Part shown: one piece after another, positions 15,743 through 25,849 of the stretch
How positions within the stretch are numbered: the first letter of the stretch is position 1
How the letters are laid out: every line of letters starts with the position of its first letter
NCBI GenBank assembly: GCA_018711305.1
Contig: DVIL01000024.1
Span: 1-49,087, forward strand
DNA: 49,087 nt
Source of the DNA: Candidatus Coprenecus stercorigallinarum
GTDB lineage: Bacteria; Bacteroidota; Bacteroidia; Bacteroidales; UBA932
Direction: 5' to 3'
Position numbers and translations under genes: made by a program
Notes under the pieces: model-generated
Databases searched by the model: none
What the model was told of the DNA's origin: nothing
Seen by the model: only the letters and a program-made list of their open reading frames with translations

Positions 15743-16615
15743 ATGAACGACAGATATGAGTTGAACAAAAATTTAGCTCAGATGCTCAAAGGCGGCGTCA
15801 TTATGGACGTCACCACACCTGAACAGGCCAAGATTGCAGAACAGGCAGGAGCGGCAGCCGTAATGGCCCTCGAACGGATTCCTGCGGACATACGTGCCGC
15901 CGGAGGAGTATCCCGCATGAGCGACCCCAAGATGATCCGCGGTATCCAGAATGCTGTCAGCATACCCGTCATGGCCAAGGTCCGTATCGGACATTTCGTC
16001 GAGGCCCAGATTCTCCAGGCTCTGGAGATCGACTACATCGACGAGAGCGAGGTTCTTTCCCCCGCTGACGGAGTCTACCATATAGACAAGACCAAGTTCC
16101 GTGTGCCTTTCGTATGCGGCGCCAAGAATCTCGGAGAGGCCCTTCGCCGTATCGCAGAAGGCGCTTCAATGATCCGTACCAAAGGCGAGCCCGGCACCGG
16201 TGACGTGATACAGGCCGTGACCCACATGCGCAGCATGATGCGTGACATCCGCCGCCTCCAGGCCCTCCCCGAGGACGAGCTGTACAACGAGGCAAAGGAA
16301 CTGGAAGTTCCCTATGACCTGGTCAAATACGTTCACGAGAACGGCAAACTGCCTGTAGTCAATTTCGCTGCCGGCGGAGTGGCCACACCTGCTGACGCAG
16401 CTCTCATGATGCAGCTGGGTGCCGAGGGAGTATTCGTCGGCTCCGGCATCTTCAAGTCCGGTAACCCCGAGAAGAGGGCAAAGGCCATCGTCAACGCCGT
16501 GACCAACTACAACGACGCCGCACTGCTGGCCGAGGTATCCACCGACCTGGGCGAGGCCATGGTGGGCATCAACGAGGAGGAGATCACCATTCTGATGGCT
16601 GAGAGAGGCAAGTAA
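15743..16615 (+). CDS. pdxS: Pyridoxal 5'-phosphate synthase subunit PdxS
   Basis: The 290-residue synthase subunit of the DXP-independent vitamin B6 pathway. It makes PLP from ribose 5-phosphate, glyceraldehyde 3-phosphate and ammonia as a dodecamer with PdxT. The sequence is highly conserved: [20 protein letters not shown] near the start, [44 protein letters not shown] and GVFVGSGIF. The active-site lysines lie in VMAKVRIGH (equivalent to K81) and [12 protein letters not shown] (equivalent to K149). The ATG at 15743 is chosen over an earlier in-frame codon because the family begins here and the promoter lies between. pdxT follows after 13 nt. Confidence 0.97.
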   Translation: MNDRYELNKNLAQMLKGGVIMDVTTPEQAKIAEQAGAAAVMALERIPADIRAAGGVSRMSDPKMIRGIQNAVSIPVMAKVRIGHFVEAQILQALEIDYIDESEVLSPADGVYHIDKTKFRVPFVCGAKNLGEALRRIAEGASMIRTKGEPGTGDVIQAVTHMRSMMRDIRRLQALPEDELYNEAKELEVPYDLVKYVHENGKLPVVNFAAGGVATPADAALMMQLGAEGVFVGSGIFKSGNPEKRAKAIVNAVTNYNDAALLAEVSTDLGEAMVGINEEEITILMAERGK

Positions 16616-16628
16616 TCCGTAAAACACA

Positions 16629-17210
16629 ATGCACAGAATAGGCATTTTAGCTCTGCAAGGGGCCTTCCTCGAGCATGCACAGATGCTGGAAGGCCTCGGT
16701 GCGGAGCACTTTGAGATACGGCAGCTGAGCGATCTGGAGAAACCGATGGACGGACTCATCCTGCCAGGCGGGGAGAGCACGGCGATGGGCAAGCTGATGG
16801 ACTGTCTGGGCATGCTGCAGCCGCTCAAGGACCTGATCAACGGAGGCCTTCCGGTATTCGGTACCTGCGCCGGCATGATACTGCTGGCAAAGGATCTGGG
16901 AGACGAGCCGCGCCGTTTCCTGCAGACCATGGACATCCGCGTATTGCGCAACGCCTACGGCCGGCAGCTCGGAAGCTTCTTCACCCGCAGCACCTTCGCA
17001 GAGATGGAGGACATACCGATGACCTTCATCCGCGCCCCCTACATAGAGAAAGTCACAGCTCCCGACGTAGAGGTCCTGGCGACAGTGGACGGCCATATCG
17101 TAGCCGCCCGCCAGCGCAATATGCTCGCCACCTCCTTCCACCCGGAGCTCAACGATGACCGGCGCATACACCGCTGGTTCATAGAGCATCTTATCGAAAA
17201 GCCGGAATAA
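16629..17210 (+). CDS. pdxT: Pyridoxal 5'-phosphate synthase glutaminase subunit PdxT
   Basis: A 193-residue class I glutamine amidotransferase that supplies ammonia to PdxS. The oxyanion segment LPGGESTAMGKL, the nucleophile Cys in GTCAGMIL (about 78-85) and the His-Glu of SFHPEL near the C-terminus make the triad. Length matches the family. It follows pdxS by 13 nt and its stop codon lies within an intrinsic terminator, so pdxS-pdxT form a two-gene unit. Confidence 0.96.
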   Translation: MHRIGILALQGAFLEHAQMLEGLGAEHFEIRQLSDLEKPMDGLILPGGESTAMGKLMDCLGMLQPLKDLINGGLPVFGTCAGMILLAKDLGDEPRRFLQTMDIRVLRNAYGRQLGSFFTRSTFAEMEDIPMTFIRAPYIEKVTAPDVEVLATVDGHIVAARQRNMLATSFHPELNDDRRIHRWFIEHLIEKPE

Positions 17211-17226
17211 TCCTCCGGCTTTTATT
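17197..17226 (+). terminator. Intrinsic terminator of pdxS-pdxT
   Basis: AAAAGCCGGA (17197-17206) pairs with TCCGGCTTTT (17214-17223), with the pdxT stop codon in the loop region and a T-rich end. It should separate pdxST from the GNAT gene. Confidence 0.75.
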
Positions 17227-17240
17227 ACTTATTTCAACAC

Positions 17241-17903
17241 ATGGACAACATTACAATCCGACTGGAACAGACATCCGATTACCGTGAGACAGAAGAGGTC
17301 GTAAGGGAGGCCTTCTGGAACGTCTATTCGCCCGGATGCACTGAGCACTACCTGCTGCACACTATGCGCGGGTCATCAGGCTTCGTACGGGAACTGGACT
17401 TCATCGCCGAGTCGGGCGGCAGAATCATAGGGGCAGCCGTTTCTCAGAAAGGGTATATCCTTGGCGACGACGGCAACCGGTACGGGGTTCTGACACTGGG
17501 TCCCATAGCCGTGCTGCCGTCTTTCCAGCACCGGGGAACCGGACGGGCGCTGATAGAGCACACCCGTGCAGCCGCTGCGGACAAGGGATACCGCGCCATC
17601 CTGCTCTGCGGAGACCCTGAATACTACAGGAATGCCGGTTTCATCGCCGCAGAGCACTACGGAATACGCACGTCCGGGAACAGATACGCGGCGGCCCTGC
17701 ACGCATGTCCGCTATACAGGAACGCACTGCAGGGACTTGCCGGACGATACTTCGAGGACGACATCTATCTTGTAGACGAGGCCAAGGCTGCACTGTTCGA
17801 CAAGCAGTTCCCGCCCAAAGAGATGCTCTCGGGCACTCCGTCACAGCAGCGTTTCAAGGAAGTTTCCGCCATGGTGAAGGAATATCCCGGAAAATATTTC
17901 TGA
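17241..17903 (+). CDS. GNAT family N-acetyltransferase
   Basis: A 220-residue protein with one GNAT domain in about residues 1-160. The acetyl-CoA pyrophosphate loop is LPSFQHRGTGRALIEH (about 93-108), preceded by the LGPIAV strand, and followed by ILLCGDPEYYRNAGF, where family members have the [YF]Y.R.GF segment. The remaining 60 residues (YLVDEAKAALFDKQFPPKEM) form a charged helical tail common in YhbS-like members. The acceptor is unknown. It begins 30 nt after pdxT, beyond the pdxT terminator. Confidence 0.85.
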   Translation: MDNITIRLEQTSDYRETEEVVREAFWNVYSPGCTEHYLLHTMRGSSGFVRELDFIAESGGRIIGAAVSQKGYILGDDGNRYGVLTLGPIAVLPSFQHRGTGRALIEHTRAAAADKGYRAILLCGDPEYYRNAGFIAAEHYGIRTSGNRYAAALHACPLYRNALQGLAGRYFEDDIYLVDEAKAALFDKQFPPKEMLSGTPSQQRFKEVSAMVKEYPGKYF

Positions 17904-17951
17904 GAAATTTGTATATTCGCAAAGTAAAAACCTAAGAAAAACCTATCGAAT

Positions 17952-19328
<1,377 letters not shown>

Positions 19329-19331
19329 TTA

Positions 19332-19339
19332 TATATTTG
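19332..19339 (+). promoter_or_regulatory. Predicted -7 box for the HAD-kinase pair
   Basis: TATATTTG, 21 nt before the ATG at 19361. No clear -33 element. Confidence 0.5.
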
Positions 19340-19360
19340 CAGCCGCTTAAGACTGCAGAC

Positions 19361-20146
19361 ATGATAAAGGCACTGTTTTTCGACATAGACGGTACACTGG
19401 TAAGTTTCAAGACCCATTCGGTACCGGCATCCACTGTGGAGGCGCTGACCGCTGCGCACGAGAGAGGTGTGAGAATATTCATCTCCACCGGCCGGCCGGC
19501 ACCGCTTATCAACAATCTCGACCCGATAGAGCACCTCATCGACGGCTACATCACTGTCAACGGCGCCATCTGCACCGTCGGCGGGGAGACCATATCACGC
19601 ACCCCCATTGACCCCGAGGACGTCAGGACCATCATCAGCGCCGCAGACAGCTGGGGCATCCCGACGCTGATCGTGGGCGAAGACCGGGCGACAGTACACA
19701 ACCACCGCCCGATCGTAGACCGGATATTCGGCCAGATGCTGGATATCAAAGGGCTGGACATGCACACCTCTACGGAGGAAATGCTCTCCCGCCCCGTCTA
19801 CCAGCTGACCCCCTTCTTCGACGAAGGGCAGGAAGCAGCCGTGGATCCGCTGCTCAGGCATGCCGAGTCAGCCCGCTGGTGCCCATATTTTTCCGATGTG
19901 ATATCCTCGGACGCCGACAAAGGCCGCGGCATGGAGATAATCGCCGGACATACAGGCATAGAGCTGTCTGAGTGCATGGCATTCGGAGACGGTGGCAACG
20001 ACATATCCATCCTGCGCCGGGCCGGAACAGGGGTGGCCATGGGCAATGCGGGGGTAACTGTCAAGAACGCCGCCGACTACGTAACGGACAGCATCGACAG
20101 CGACGGAGTCTCCAGGGCTCTCAGACATTTCGGCATCATAGCATAA
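19361..20146 (+). CDS. Cof-type HAD phosphatase
   Basis: A 261-residue haloacid dehalogenase-superfamily phosphatase of the Cof (IIB cap) type. Motif I is FFDIDGTLVSF (D9, D11 in the chosen numbering). Motif II is ISTGRP, the motif III lysine lies in SDADKGRGMEII, and motif IV is AFGDGGNDISIL. The typical ending NAADYVTDSID is present. These enzymes dephosphorylate sugar phosphates, FMN or PLP; the substrate is not determined by sequence. The ATG at 19361 is chosen over the TTG eight codons upstream because that TTG is part of the -7 box. The PdxK/ThiD-type kinase follows after 24 nt. Confidence 0.92.
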   Translation: MIKALFFDIDGTLVSFKTHSVPASTVEALTAAHERGVRIFISTGRPAPLINNLDPIEHLIDGYITVNGAICTVGGETISRTPIDPEDVRTIISAADSWGIPTLIVGEDRATVHNHRPIVDRIFGQMLDIKGLDMHTSTEEMLSRPVYQLTPFFDEGQEAAVDPLLRHAESARWCPYFSDVISSDADKGRGMEIIAGHTGIELSECMAFGDGGNDISILRRAGTGVAMGNAGVTVKNAADYVTDSIDSDGVSRALRHFGIIA

Positions 20147-20170
20147 CTTTCAGAGAACAAGGCAAAGACA

Positions 20171-21016
20171 ATGGACAACAAAAAAGATTTCGCAAAAGTG
20201 TTCATGATTGCCGGAAGCGAGCCCCTCGGCTGCTGCGGCATTCAGGCAGACATCAAGGCAGTATCGGCATGCGGAGGATTCGCAGCCGGAGCCACCACCC
20301 TTCTGGTGGACATGAATACCACCCATGTCAAGGGCATCCACACCATCCCTGTGGACATCATACTGAACCAGAGCCGGGACTTCCTGGACGATGTGGGAGC
20401 TGACTGCATCAAGACAGGCATGCTCTACGAAAAGCAGATAGTGGAGGCAGTGGCCGGCCTGCTGCGGGAGTATCCCGACGTGCCGAAGGTCATCGACCCG
20501 GTGATGGTAGACTCGGGCGGCAGGGCACTCATCCTGCAGGAATCCATAGACGCCTACCGCGAACTGCTTTTCCCCCAGGCCGAGATCATCACTCCCAACA
20601 TCCACGAAGCCCGTGTGCTGGCCGGTGAGACCATCACCCTCGACAACGTGGACAGGCTCATCCGGAAGATATCGGAGACCGGCTGTTCTGTGATCATCAA
20701 GTCGATACCCGACGGGGAAAACCTCATCGATGTGCTCTACAACCGCCGCACCGACACCGTCAGACGTTTCTCCAAGCGCCATATAGACACCCGCAACGTC
20801 AACGGCACAGGCGACACATTCAGCTCGGCAATAGCCACTTACATCGCAAGAAAGTACGACCTCGACGCAGCCGTGGAAAGGGCGGAGATATTCATCAACG
20901 AATCCATATTCAACGGATCCTGCTACCGTTTCGGACCCGGTTACGGCCCGGTCCACCCCTTCTACCGTACGATAGATTTCTTTGAAAGGGAAGACAGCAG
21001 CTACTCCTTGAAATAA
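20171..21016 (+). CDS. ThiD/PdxK-type kinase, probable pyridoxal kinase
   Basis: A 281-residue ribokinase-fold enzyme of the ThiD/PdxK group. The N-terminal MIAGSEPLGCCGIQADIKA parallels the ThiD segment with GGAGIQAD, and IDPVMVDSGG and ITPNIHEA are family segments. The anion-hole motif reads NGTGDT with D215. Classical ThiD enzymes have Cys at this position (GTGCT), whereas pyridoxal kinases have Asp. On that basis a role in B6 salvage seems more likely than hydroxymethylpyrimidine kinase, but this is inference. It sits behind the Cof phosphatase and 3 kb from pdxST. Its 3' end overlaps the convergent murF-alr gene by 16 nt. Confidence 0.85.
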   Translation: MDNKKDFAKVFMIAGSEPLGCCGIQADIKAVSACGGFAAGATTLLVDMNTTHVKGIHTIPVDIILNQSRDFLDDVGADCIKTGMLYEKQIVEAVAGLLREYPDVPKVIDPVMVDSGGRALILQESIDAYRELLFPQAEIITPNIHEARVLAGETITLDNVDRLIRKISETGCSVIIKSIPDGENLIDVLYNRRTDTVRRFSKRHIDTRNVNGTGDTFSSAIATYIARKYDLDAAVERAEIFINESIFNGSCYRFGPGYGPVHPFYRTIDFFEREDSSYSLK

Positions 21017-23406
21017 ATCCTCTTGACCCTGCGGGAGATGCTCGTGAGCACCTCGTAGGGGATAGTTCCAAGTTTGTCGGAGATTTCGGTCACAGGTATA
21101 TCGTGGCCGAATATCTCCACCTCGTCCCCGACCCTGGCTCCGGTGCCGGTCACATCCAGCATGCAGGCATCCATACAGATATTGCCTATCACCGGCACTC
21201 TCTGCCCGCGGACCATCATCTCTCCTACCCCGCAGCTCAGATGGCGGTCCAGTCCGTCAGCATAGCCCACCGGAATCACCGCGATATCCGAATCCCGCGT
21301 CACCCGGCCCTTCCGTCCGTACCCCACCGTCTGCTCCGGAGTAATCCTGCGTATCGAGGCGATATGCGTCTTGAACGAACTTACAGGCTCCAGCCCGGGC
21401 AGCGGTCCGACACCGTACAGCCCTATACCGAGCCGCACCATATCGAAGGCATACTGCGGAAAACGCTCTATGCCGGCACTGTTGAGAATGTGTCTTATGA
21501 TCTTGTAAGGAAAATGCGGCCGGACCATTTCAGTCATCTCCCCGAAAAGACGTATCTGCCCGAGGGTAAACTCATCTTCGGCAGGATCGTCAGCCGCCGC
21601 CAGATGTGAGAACATACTCCGCAGCATCAAGGTCCTGCGTCCTTTCATAAAATCCAGCAACTCCGGAATATCCCGCTTGTCCAGACCGGAGCGGTTCATC
21701 CCGGTATTGAGTTTCAGATGCACGGGATAATTCTCCACCCCTCCACGGGCAAGCACAGCCTCGAAGTCCCGCAGCAGTCTCAGCGAATATATCTCAGGCT
21801 CCAGGGAGAATTCAATCATCTGGTCAAATGCCTCCGGCTCGGGGTTCATCACCGCTATCGGCACTGTAATGCCCTTGGAACGCAGTTCCACTCCCTCGTC
21901 CGCGTATGCCACCATCAGATAATCCGCCCCGCTGTACTGCAGCTGGGCCGCTATCTCACCGGCTCCGCTGCCGTAGGAGAAGGCCTTGACCATCACGGCC
22001 AGCCTCGTCCCGCGCGGTACACGGTTGCGGAAAAGGTTGAAATTACGGGACAATGCATCCAGGTCCACCTCCAGCACCGTGGTATGCGACTGACGGGCCA
22101 GGAAGCTGCCGATATACTCGAAACGGAACTTTCTCGCCCCCTTTATAAGGATGTCCATATCGCGGAAATCATCCCTGCGCTCATTCGCAAGAAAATCCTC
22201 AGTCGACCCGTAAAACCGCTTTTGCGGTATACGGTCGAAAAGCCCCCGGAGGGCACTCAGGCACGGACCGACTCCGATGAAAAGCCTCACTCCGGATTTT
22301 TCCAGCATCTGCGCCACCTGCCGGTAGAGCTGTTCGGCCCTGACACCTACATCCACGAAATCAGACAAGATCACCACCTTAGGCCTGGTCGAATCCTGAT
22401 GGGACAGGGTTCCCAGTGCAATGGCAAAAGAAGCAGGGTCCGAATTGTAGTAATCCTTTATCAGAGTACTGCCCTCCACACCCTCGCGTATCTCCATACG
22501 CATGGCTACCGGCTGCAGGTCAGCTATCCTCGGAGCAAGCTGCCTGAGCTCATATCCGTGACAAAGCATGAATGACAACGCGGTCATACAGTTTTCATAG
22601 GAAGCATCATCCGCAAAGGGTATATGGATACTGCCGTGCTCTACGGTACTGCCTCCTCTGCGGCCATATTCCAACTCCACATCCCTTCCGGAGAAAGAAA
22701 GTGTGTTCCCGAGCACCCGCACATCCGCTTCCGGAGACTCTCCCCACAGGTAAAGCCTGGTCTGCGGACCACATTGCCCGCGGATTATACTTGCAGCCTC
22801 CCCTTCCCGGCATATTACTGTCCGACAGCCCTTGAAAAGCAGGGCCTTCTCCCGCATCTTTTCTTCCACCGACGGGAAATTTTCCCCATGGGCCTCTCCC
22901 AAATGTGTAAAGACCCCGATGTCCGGACGGATGATCCGGTGCAGACGGGCCATCTCTCCGGGACGGGACATTCCGGCCTCGATCAGTGCAATGCGGCAAT
23001 CAGGAGTGATTTCCAGAAGAGAAAGAGGCACCCCTACCTGTGAATTATAACTGCGGGGACTGCGGCTGACGGGGACATCCTCCCCGATAAGCTGAGCAAT
23101 CCATTCCTTGACCACGGTCTTGCCGTTGCTGCCGGTAATGGCTGTAACCTCTGTATGCGGAAGATTCCTTCTGCGATGACGGGCCGCTGCGGACTGCAGG
23201 GCCTCGAGGGTGTCGTCTACATACTGTATGGCAGCATCTTCCAATGAATCATAATCGGGACGGTGTTCACTCAGGACGAAGTGGCGCACCCCTCTTTCAT
23301 AGAGGGAACCCACATAATCATGCCCGTCGTTATTCTGCCCTTTCAGGGCGTAAAAGACAGTCTCTTCGGGACGGGTAACCGTACGGCTGTCTACGGAAAC
23401 TATCAT
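21001..23406 (-). CDS. murF-alr: MurF-alanine racemase fusion
   Basis: An 801-residue bifunctional enzyme. The N-terminal about 430 residues are a Mur ligase: ATP loop GSNGKT (92-97, K96), the central HLGEAHGENF segment, and KDYYNSDPASF near the C-lobe. This half adds D-Ala-D-Ala to the UDP-MurNAc-tripeptide. The C-terminal about 365 residues are a PLP-dependent alanine racemase, with K474 in VMVKAFSYGSG as the Schiff-base lysine and the catalytic Tyr region near GYADGLDRHLS. The fusion channels L-Ala to D-Ala metabolism and wall synthesis and is characteristic of Bacteroidota. It has its own TAAATTTG box at the end of the MATE gene. Confidence 0.96.
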   Translation of the reverse strand: MIVSVDSRTVTRPEETVFYALKGQNNDGHDYVGSLYERGVRHFVLSEHRPDYDSLEDAAIQYVDDTLEALQSAAARHRRRNLPHTEVTAITGSNGKTVVKEWIAQLIGEDVPVSRSPRSYNSQVGVPLSLLEITPDCRIALIEAGMSRPGEMARLHRIIRPDIGVFTHLGEAHGENFPSVEEKMREKALLFKGCRTVICREGEAASIIRGQCGPQTRLYLWGESPEADVRVLGNTLSFSGRDVELEYGRRGGSTVEHGSIHIPFADDASYENCMTALSFMLCHGYELRQLAPRIADLQPVAMRMEIREGVEGSTLIKDYYNSDPASFAIALGTLSHQDSTRPKVVILSDFVDVGVRAEQLYRQVAQMLEKSGVRLFIGVGPCLSALRGLFDRIPQKRFYGSTEDFLANERRDDFRDMDILIKGARKFRFEYIGSFLARQSHTTVLEVDLDALSRNFNLFRNRVPRGTRLAVMVKAFSYGSGAGEIAAQLQYSGADYLMVAYADEGVELRSKGITVPIAVMNPEPEAFDQMIEFSLEPEIYSLRLLRDFEAVLARGGVENYPVHLKLNTGMNRSGLDKRDIPELLDFMKGRRTLMLRSMFSHLAAADDPAEDEFTLGQIRLFGEMTEMVRPHFPYKIIRHILNSAGIERFPQYAFDMVRLGIGLYGVGPLPGLEPVSSFKTHIASIRRITPEQTVGYGRKGRVTRDSDIAVIPVGYADGLDRHLSCGVGEMMVRGQRVPVIGNICMDACMLDVTGTGARVGDEVEIFGHDIPVTEISDKLGTIPYEVLTSISRRVKRIYFKE

Positions 23407-23426
23407 GCTACTGCTTTTTTGCAGCG

Positions 23427-23434
23427 CAAATTTA
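23427..23434 (-). promoter_or_regulatory. Predicted murF-alr -7 box overlapping the MATE stop codon
   Basis: TAAATTTG on the minus strand, 20 nt upstream of the murF-alr start. Its first three bases are the TAA stop of the upstream MATE gene. Confidence 0.5.
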
Positions 23435-24850
23435 ATGCTTTTTCCGAAAGACTATCTTCAGACCCACGATGAAGAGCAGACCTCTGAAACACAACTCGAT
23501 GCACATGGCAGTCCAGACACCTGCAAGCCCCATCGAAGGAGCCAGGAGCCAGGCGAGGGACAGGCGTACCGCCCATATACTGAAAAAGTTCATCAGACAC
23601 GGAGCCAAAGTGTTGCCCATTCCTACAAATACACTGTAGGCCACTATCGAGGCGGCAAACATAGGCTCGGCCCAGGCCTCAATACGCAATGCCTGTATTC
23701 CGAGACGCAGCACCTCGGCATCGGAAGTCATTGTCCCCATGATAGCCGGAGCCCCCAGATACATCACTACTCCCATTATCCCCATCACTGCCATACCCAT
23801 CAGAACCGTAATCCGGGCAAACTGACGGGTAAGGTCCCTGCGTCCGGCTCCGTAACTCTGTCCTACCAGGGTAGTTGCCGCATCCGCAATACCATATCCC
23901 GGCATGTAACACAGACTCTCGGCTGTAACGGCAAAGGAATTGGCAGCAATCGCAAATACGCCCAAAGGGGCCACAATCACCGTTGTCATAATCTGGGCAC
24001 CGCAGATGACAGTATGTTCCACAGCCATAGGCAGACCTATCCTCACTGCCATTTTCAGAACGGGACGGGTCGGGCGGAAACTGCCCTTCTCCCCCTTCAG
24101 CCTGAGATAGTCCGAGCGGCGCAGCAGATACCCTAGCATCAATGCCGCAACCGTCAGCTCTGCCAGACCGGTACCTAATGCCGCTCCCTCAACTCCCCAC
24201 CCTGCGCCCGGCACATGCACAGTCCGGCCTAAAACGGCAATGTCGCGTGAGGGGAAAATCAAAAAGAAATTGAATACCACATCCAGCAGGCACATCATGA
24301 CACTAAGCATACTGGGTATCTTCATATTGCCGCTGCTGCGCAACATGCCGGCCGAAAGGACGTATATCTGGAAAACAGGTAAAAACGCAGAATATATCAG
24401 AAAATACTTAGAGGCATCCCCCGCAATCTCCGGGGCCCCGCCTATCCACACAGGGAGCGGACCGCTGACCGCCATGCCGGTACATCCCCACAACAGGCCG
24501 AAAAGTCCGACCGTCACTATGGCCTGACGGAGTACAGACCTCGCCCGTTCCATATCCCCGGCCCCTATGGCATGGGCCACCTGCACCGAGAAACCTATCG
24601 AAACAGCCGTACACGTCCCGCTGAAAAGCCAGGTTGTAGTGGATACCAGGCCGATGGATGCAGCCGGTGCCGCCCCAAGACTGCCCACCATTGCCGCATC
24701 TATATACTGCATGACAATGGACGAGAGCTGCGCCAGCACTGCAGGCACGCTCAGCATCAGAGTCAGACGCAACTGCTGCCCGGCCGACATAGGCAGACCT
24801 CCGCGGATCCTCGCAAGCAGATTGTCAGAAATTCTATCCTTTACAGCCAT
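23432..24850 (-). CDS. MATE family efflux transporter
   Basis: A 472-residue inner-membrane protein with about twelve hydrophobic segments in two related halves, as in MATE drug/sodium antiporters. Family segments include SVPAVLAQLSSIVMQYIDAAMVGSLG split over the first helix pair, GYGIADAATTLVGQSYGAG in the second half, and RSSGNMKIPSML in the middle. Substrates may include cationic drugs or metabolites. The start is 4 nt beyond the CDF gene stop, so the two transporters are almost certainly co-transcribed. Confidence 0.93.
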   Translation of the reverse strand: MAVKDRISDNLLARIRGGLPMSAGQQLRLTLMLSVPAVLAQLSSIVMQYIDAAMVGSLGAAPAASIGLVSTTTWLFSGTCTAVSIGFSVQVAHAIGAGDMERARSVLRQAIVTVGLFGLLWGCTGMAVSGPLPVWIGGAPEIAGDASKYFLIYSAFLPVFQIYVLSAGMLRSSGNMKIPSMLSVMMCLLDVVFNFFLIFPSRDIAVLGRTVHVPGAGWGVEGAALGTGLAELTVAALMLGYLLRRSDYLRLKGEKGSFRPTRPVLKMAVRIGLPMAVEHTVICGAQIMTTVIVAPLGVFAIAANSFAVTAESLCYMPGYGIADAATTLVGQSYGAGRRDLTRQFARITVLMGMAVMGIMGVVMYLGAPAIMGTMTSDAEVLRLGIQALRIEAWAEPMFAASIVAYSVFVGMGNTLAPCLMNFFSIWAVRLSLAWLLAPSMGLAGVWTAMCIELCFRGLLFIVGLKIVFRKKH

Positions 24851-24854
24851 CCTT

Positions 24855-25772
24855 TCACTTTACTCCATAGACATCCTCGGGGTGCGTTCCGAAGGGTTCG
24901 ATGTGGACTACTATGTCGTAGACCTCGGGAATGCTTTCACGGATATTGCTCTCTATCTGATTTGCCAAGGCATGGGCCTGCGAAAGGGTCATACTGCCGT
25001 CCGCTTCGACATCGAGAGTGATCATATATTTGCCGCCTATACTGCGGGAGCGTACACGATGAGGATTGCTTATGCCTTCCACCTTGCTTATGGCATCGAA
25101 AATCTTCTGGTAAACCGAAACGTCCTTGACTCCATCCATCAGCTCTACGTTGGAATCCATGAATATCATTATGGCGGAACGGATAATGAAACAGCTTACG
25201 AGCAGGGCCGTCACTGAATCGAGCACCGGCATGTCCAGTACAAATGAAAAGAAAAGGCCTGCCAGCACGCTGACGGATATTACCATATCATTGCGCATGT
25301 TGACCCCGTTGGCTACCAGCATGGACGACCCGGTACGCTTTCCCACGCGGGTCTGATATACTGACAGCAGGAGTTTGCACACTATCGACAGCACCGTGAC
25401 ATATATCGCCACGGCACCGGGCATAGTCCTTTCTTCGTTCCGGAAGAGATGCCCGACTGCGGAAATGAACATTTCCGCTCCTGCAAAAAATATAAGCATT
25501 GACAGAATCTTCGTAGCAATCGACTCGGCCTTGGCATAACCGTAGACATACTTCTTGTTGGGCCTCCGTCCCATTATCTTTGCAGTTACTATCATCACTG
25601 CCGACACCGCCACATCCGACGCCGAGTCTATACCGTCACCCACCACTGCGAAACTCCCGCTTACGACTCCCGCGACGATTTTGGCCACCGAGAGCAGCGC
25701 ATTGCCTGCGATACTGGCATAAGATGCTGCAAGTATCTGCTTTTCAACTGATTTTTGCCTTATTTTACTCAT
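24855..25772 (-). CDS. Cation diffusion facilitator (CDF) transporter
   Basis: A 305-residue CDF exporter starting at ATG 25772, chosen over an in-frame codon 25 residues upstream that lies beyond the promoter box. The membrane domain (about 20-205) carries the metal-site motif VGDGIDSASDVAVS in TM2 and the ANGVNMRNDMVISVSVL segment in TM5, with paired Asp ligands. The cytoplasmic domain (about 210-295) has the ferredoxin-like fold (VEGISNPHRVRSRSIG, DIVVHIEPFGTHPE). It exports Zn2+, Fe2+ or Mn2+; the specificity is not clear. It is divergent from the ABC substrate-binding lipoprotein and is followed by MATE. Confidence 0.92.
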   Translation of the reverse strand: MSKIRQKSVEKQILAASYASIAGNALLSVAKIVAGVVSGSFAVVGDGIDSASDVAVSAVMIVTAKIMGRRPNKKYVYGYAKAESIATKILSMLIFFAGAEMFISAVGHLFRNEERTMPGAVAIYVTVLSIVCKLLLSVYQTRVGKRTGSSMLVANGVNMRNDMVISVSVLAGLFFSFVLDMPVLDSVTALLVSCFIIRSAIMIFMDSNVELMDGVKDVSVYQKIFDAISKVEGISNPHRVRSRSIGGKYMITLDVEADGSMTLSQAHALANQIESNIRESIPEVYDIVVHIEPFGTHPEDVYGVK

Positions 25773-25783
25773 ATCCGGATTGG

Positions 25784-25791
25784 CAAAGATA
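25784..25791 (-). promoter_or_regulatory. Predicted -7 box for the CDF-MATE operon
   Basis: TATCTTTG on the minus strand, 11 nt upstream of the CDF start, giving a very short leader. Confidence 0.5.
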
Positions 25792-25796
25792 ATTAA

Positions 25797-25828
25797 TTTG
25801 CGTGAATACCGCATTTCACATACATTTG
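25797..25828 (+). promoter_or_regulatory. Predicted promoter of the substrate-binding lipoprotein
   Basis: TTTG (25797-25800), 20-nt spacer, TACATTTG (25821-25828): a full consensus-type Bacteroidota promoter, 21 nt from the ATG at 25850. It nearly abuts the divergent CDF box. Confidence 0.65.
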
Positions 25829-25849
25829 CGGACACCAATTCATGCAAAT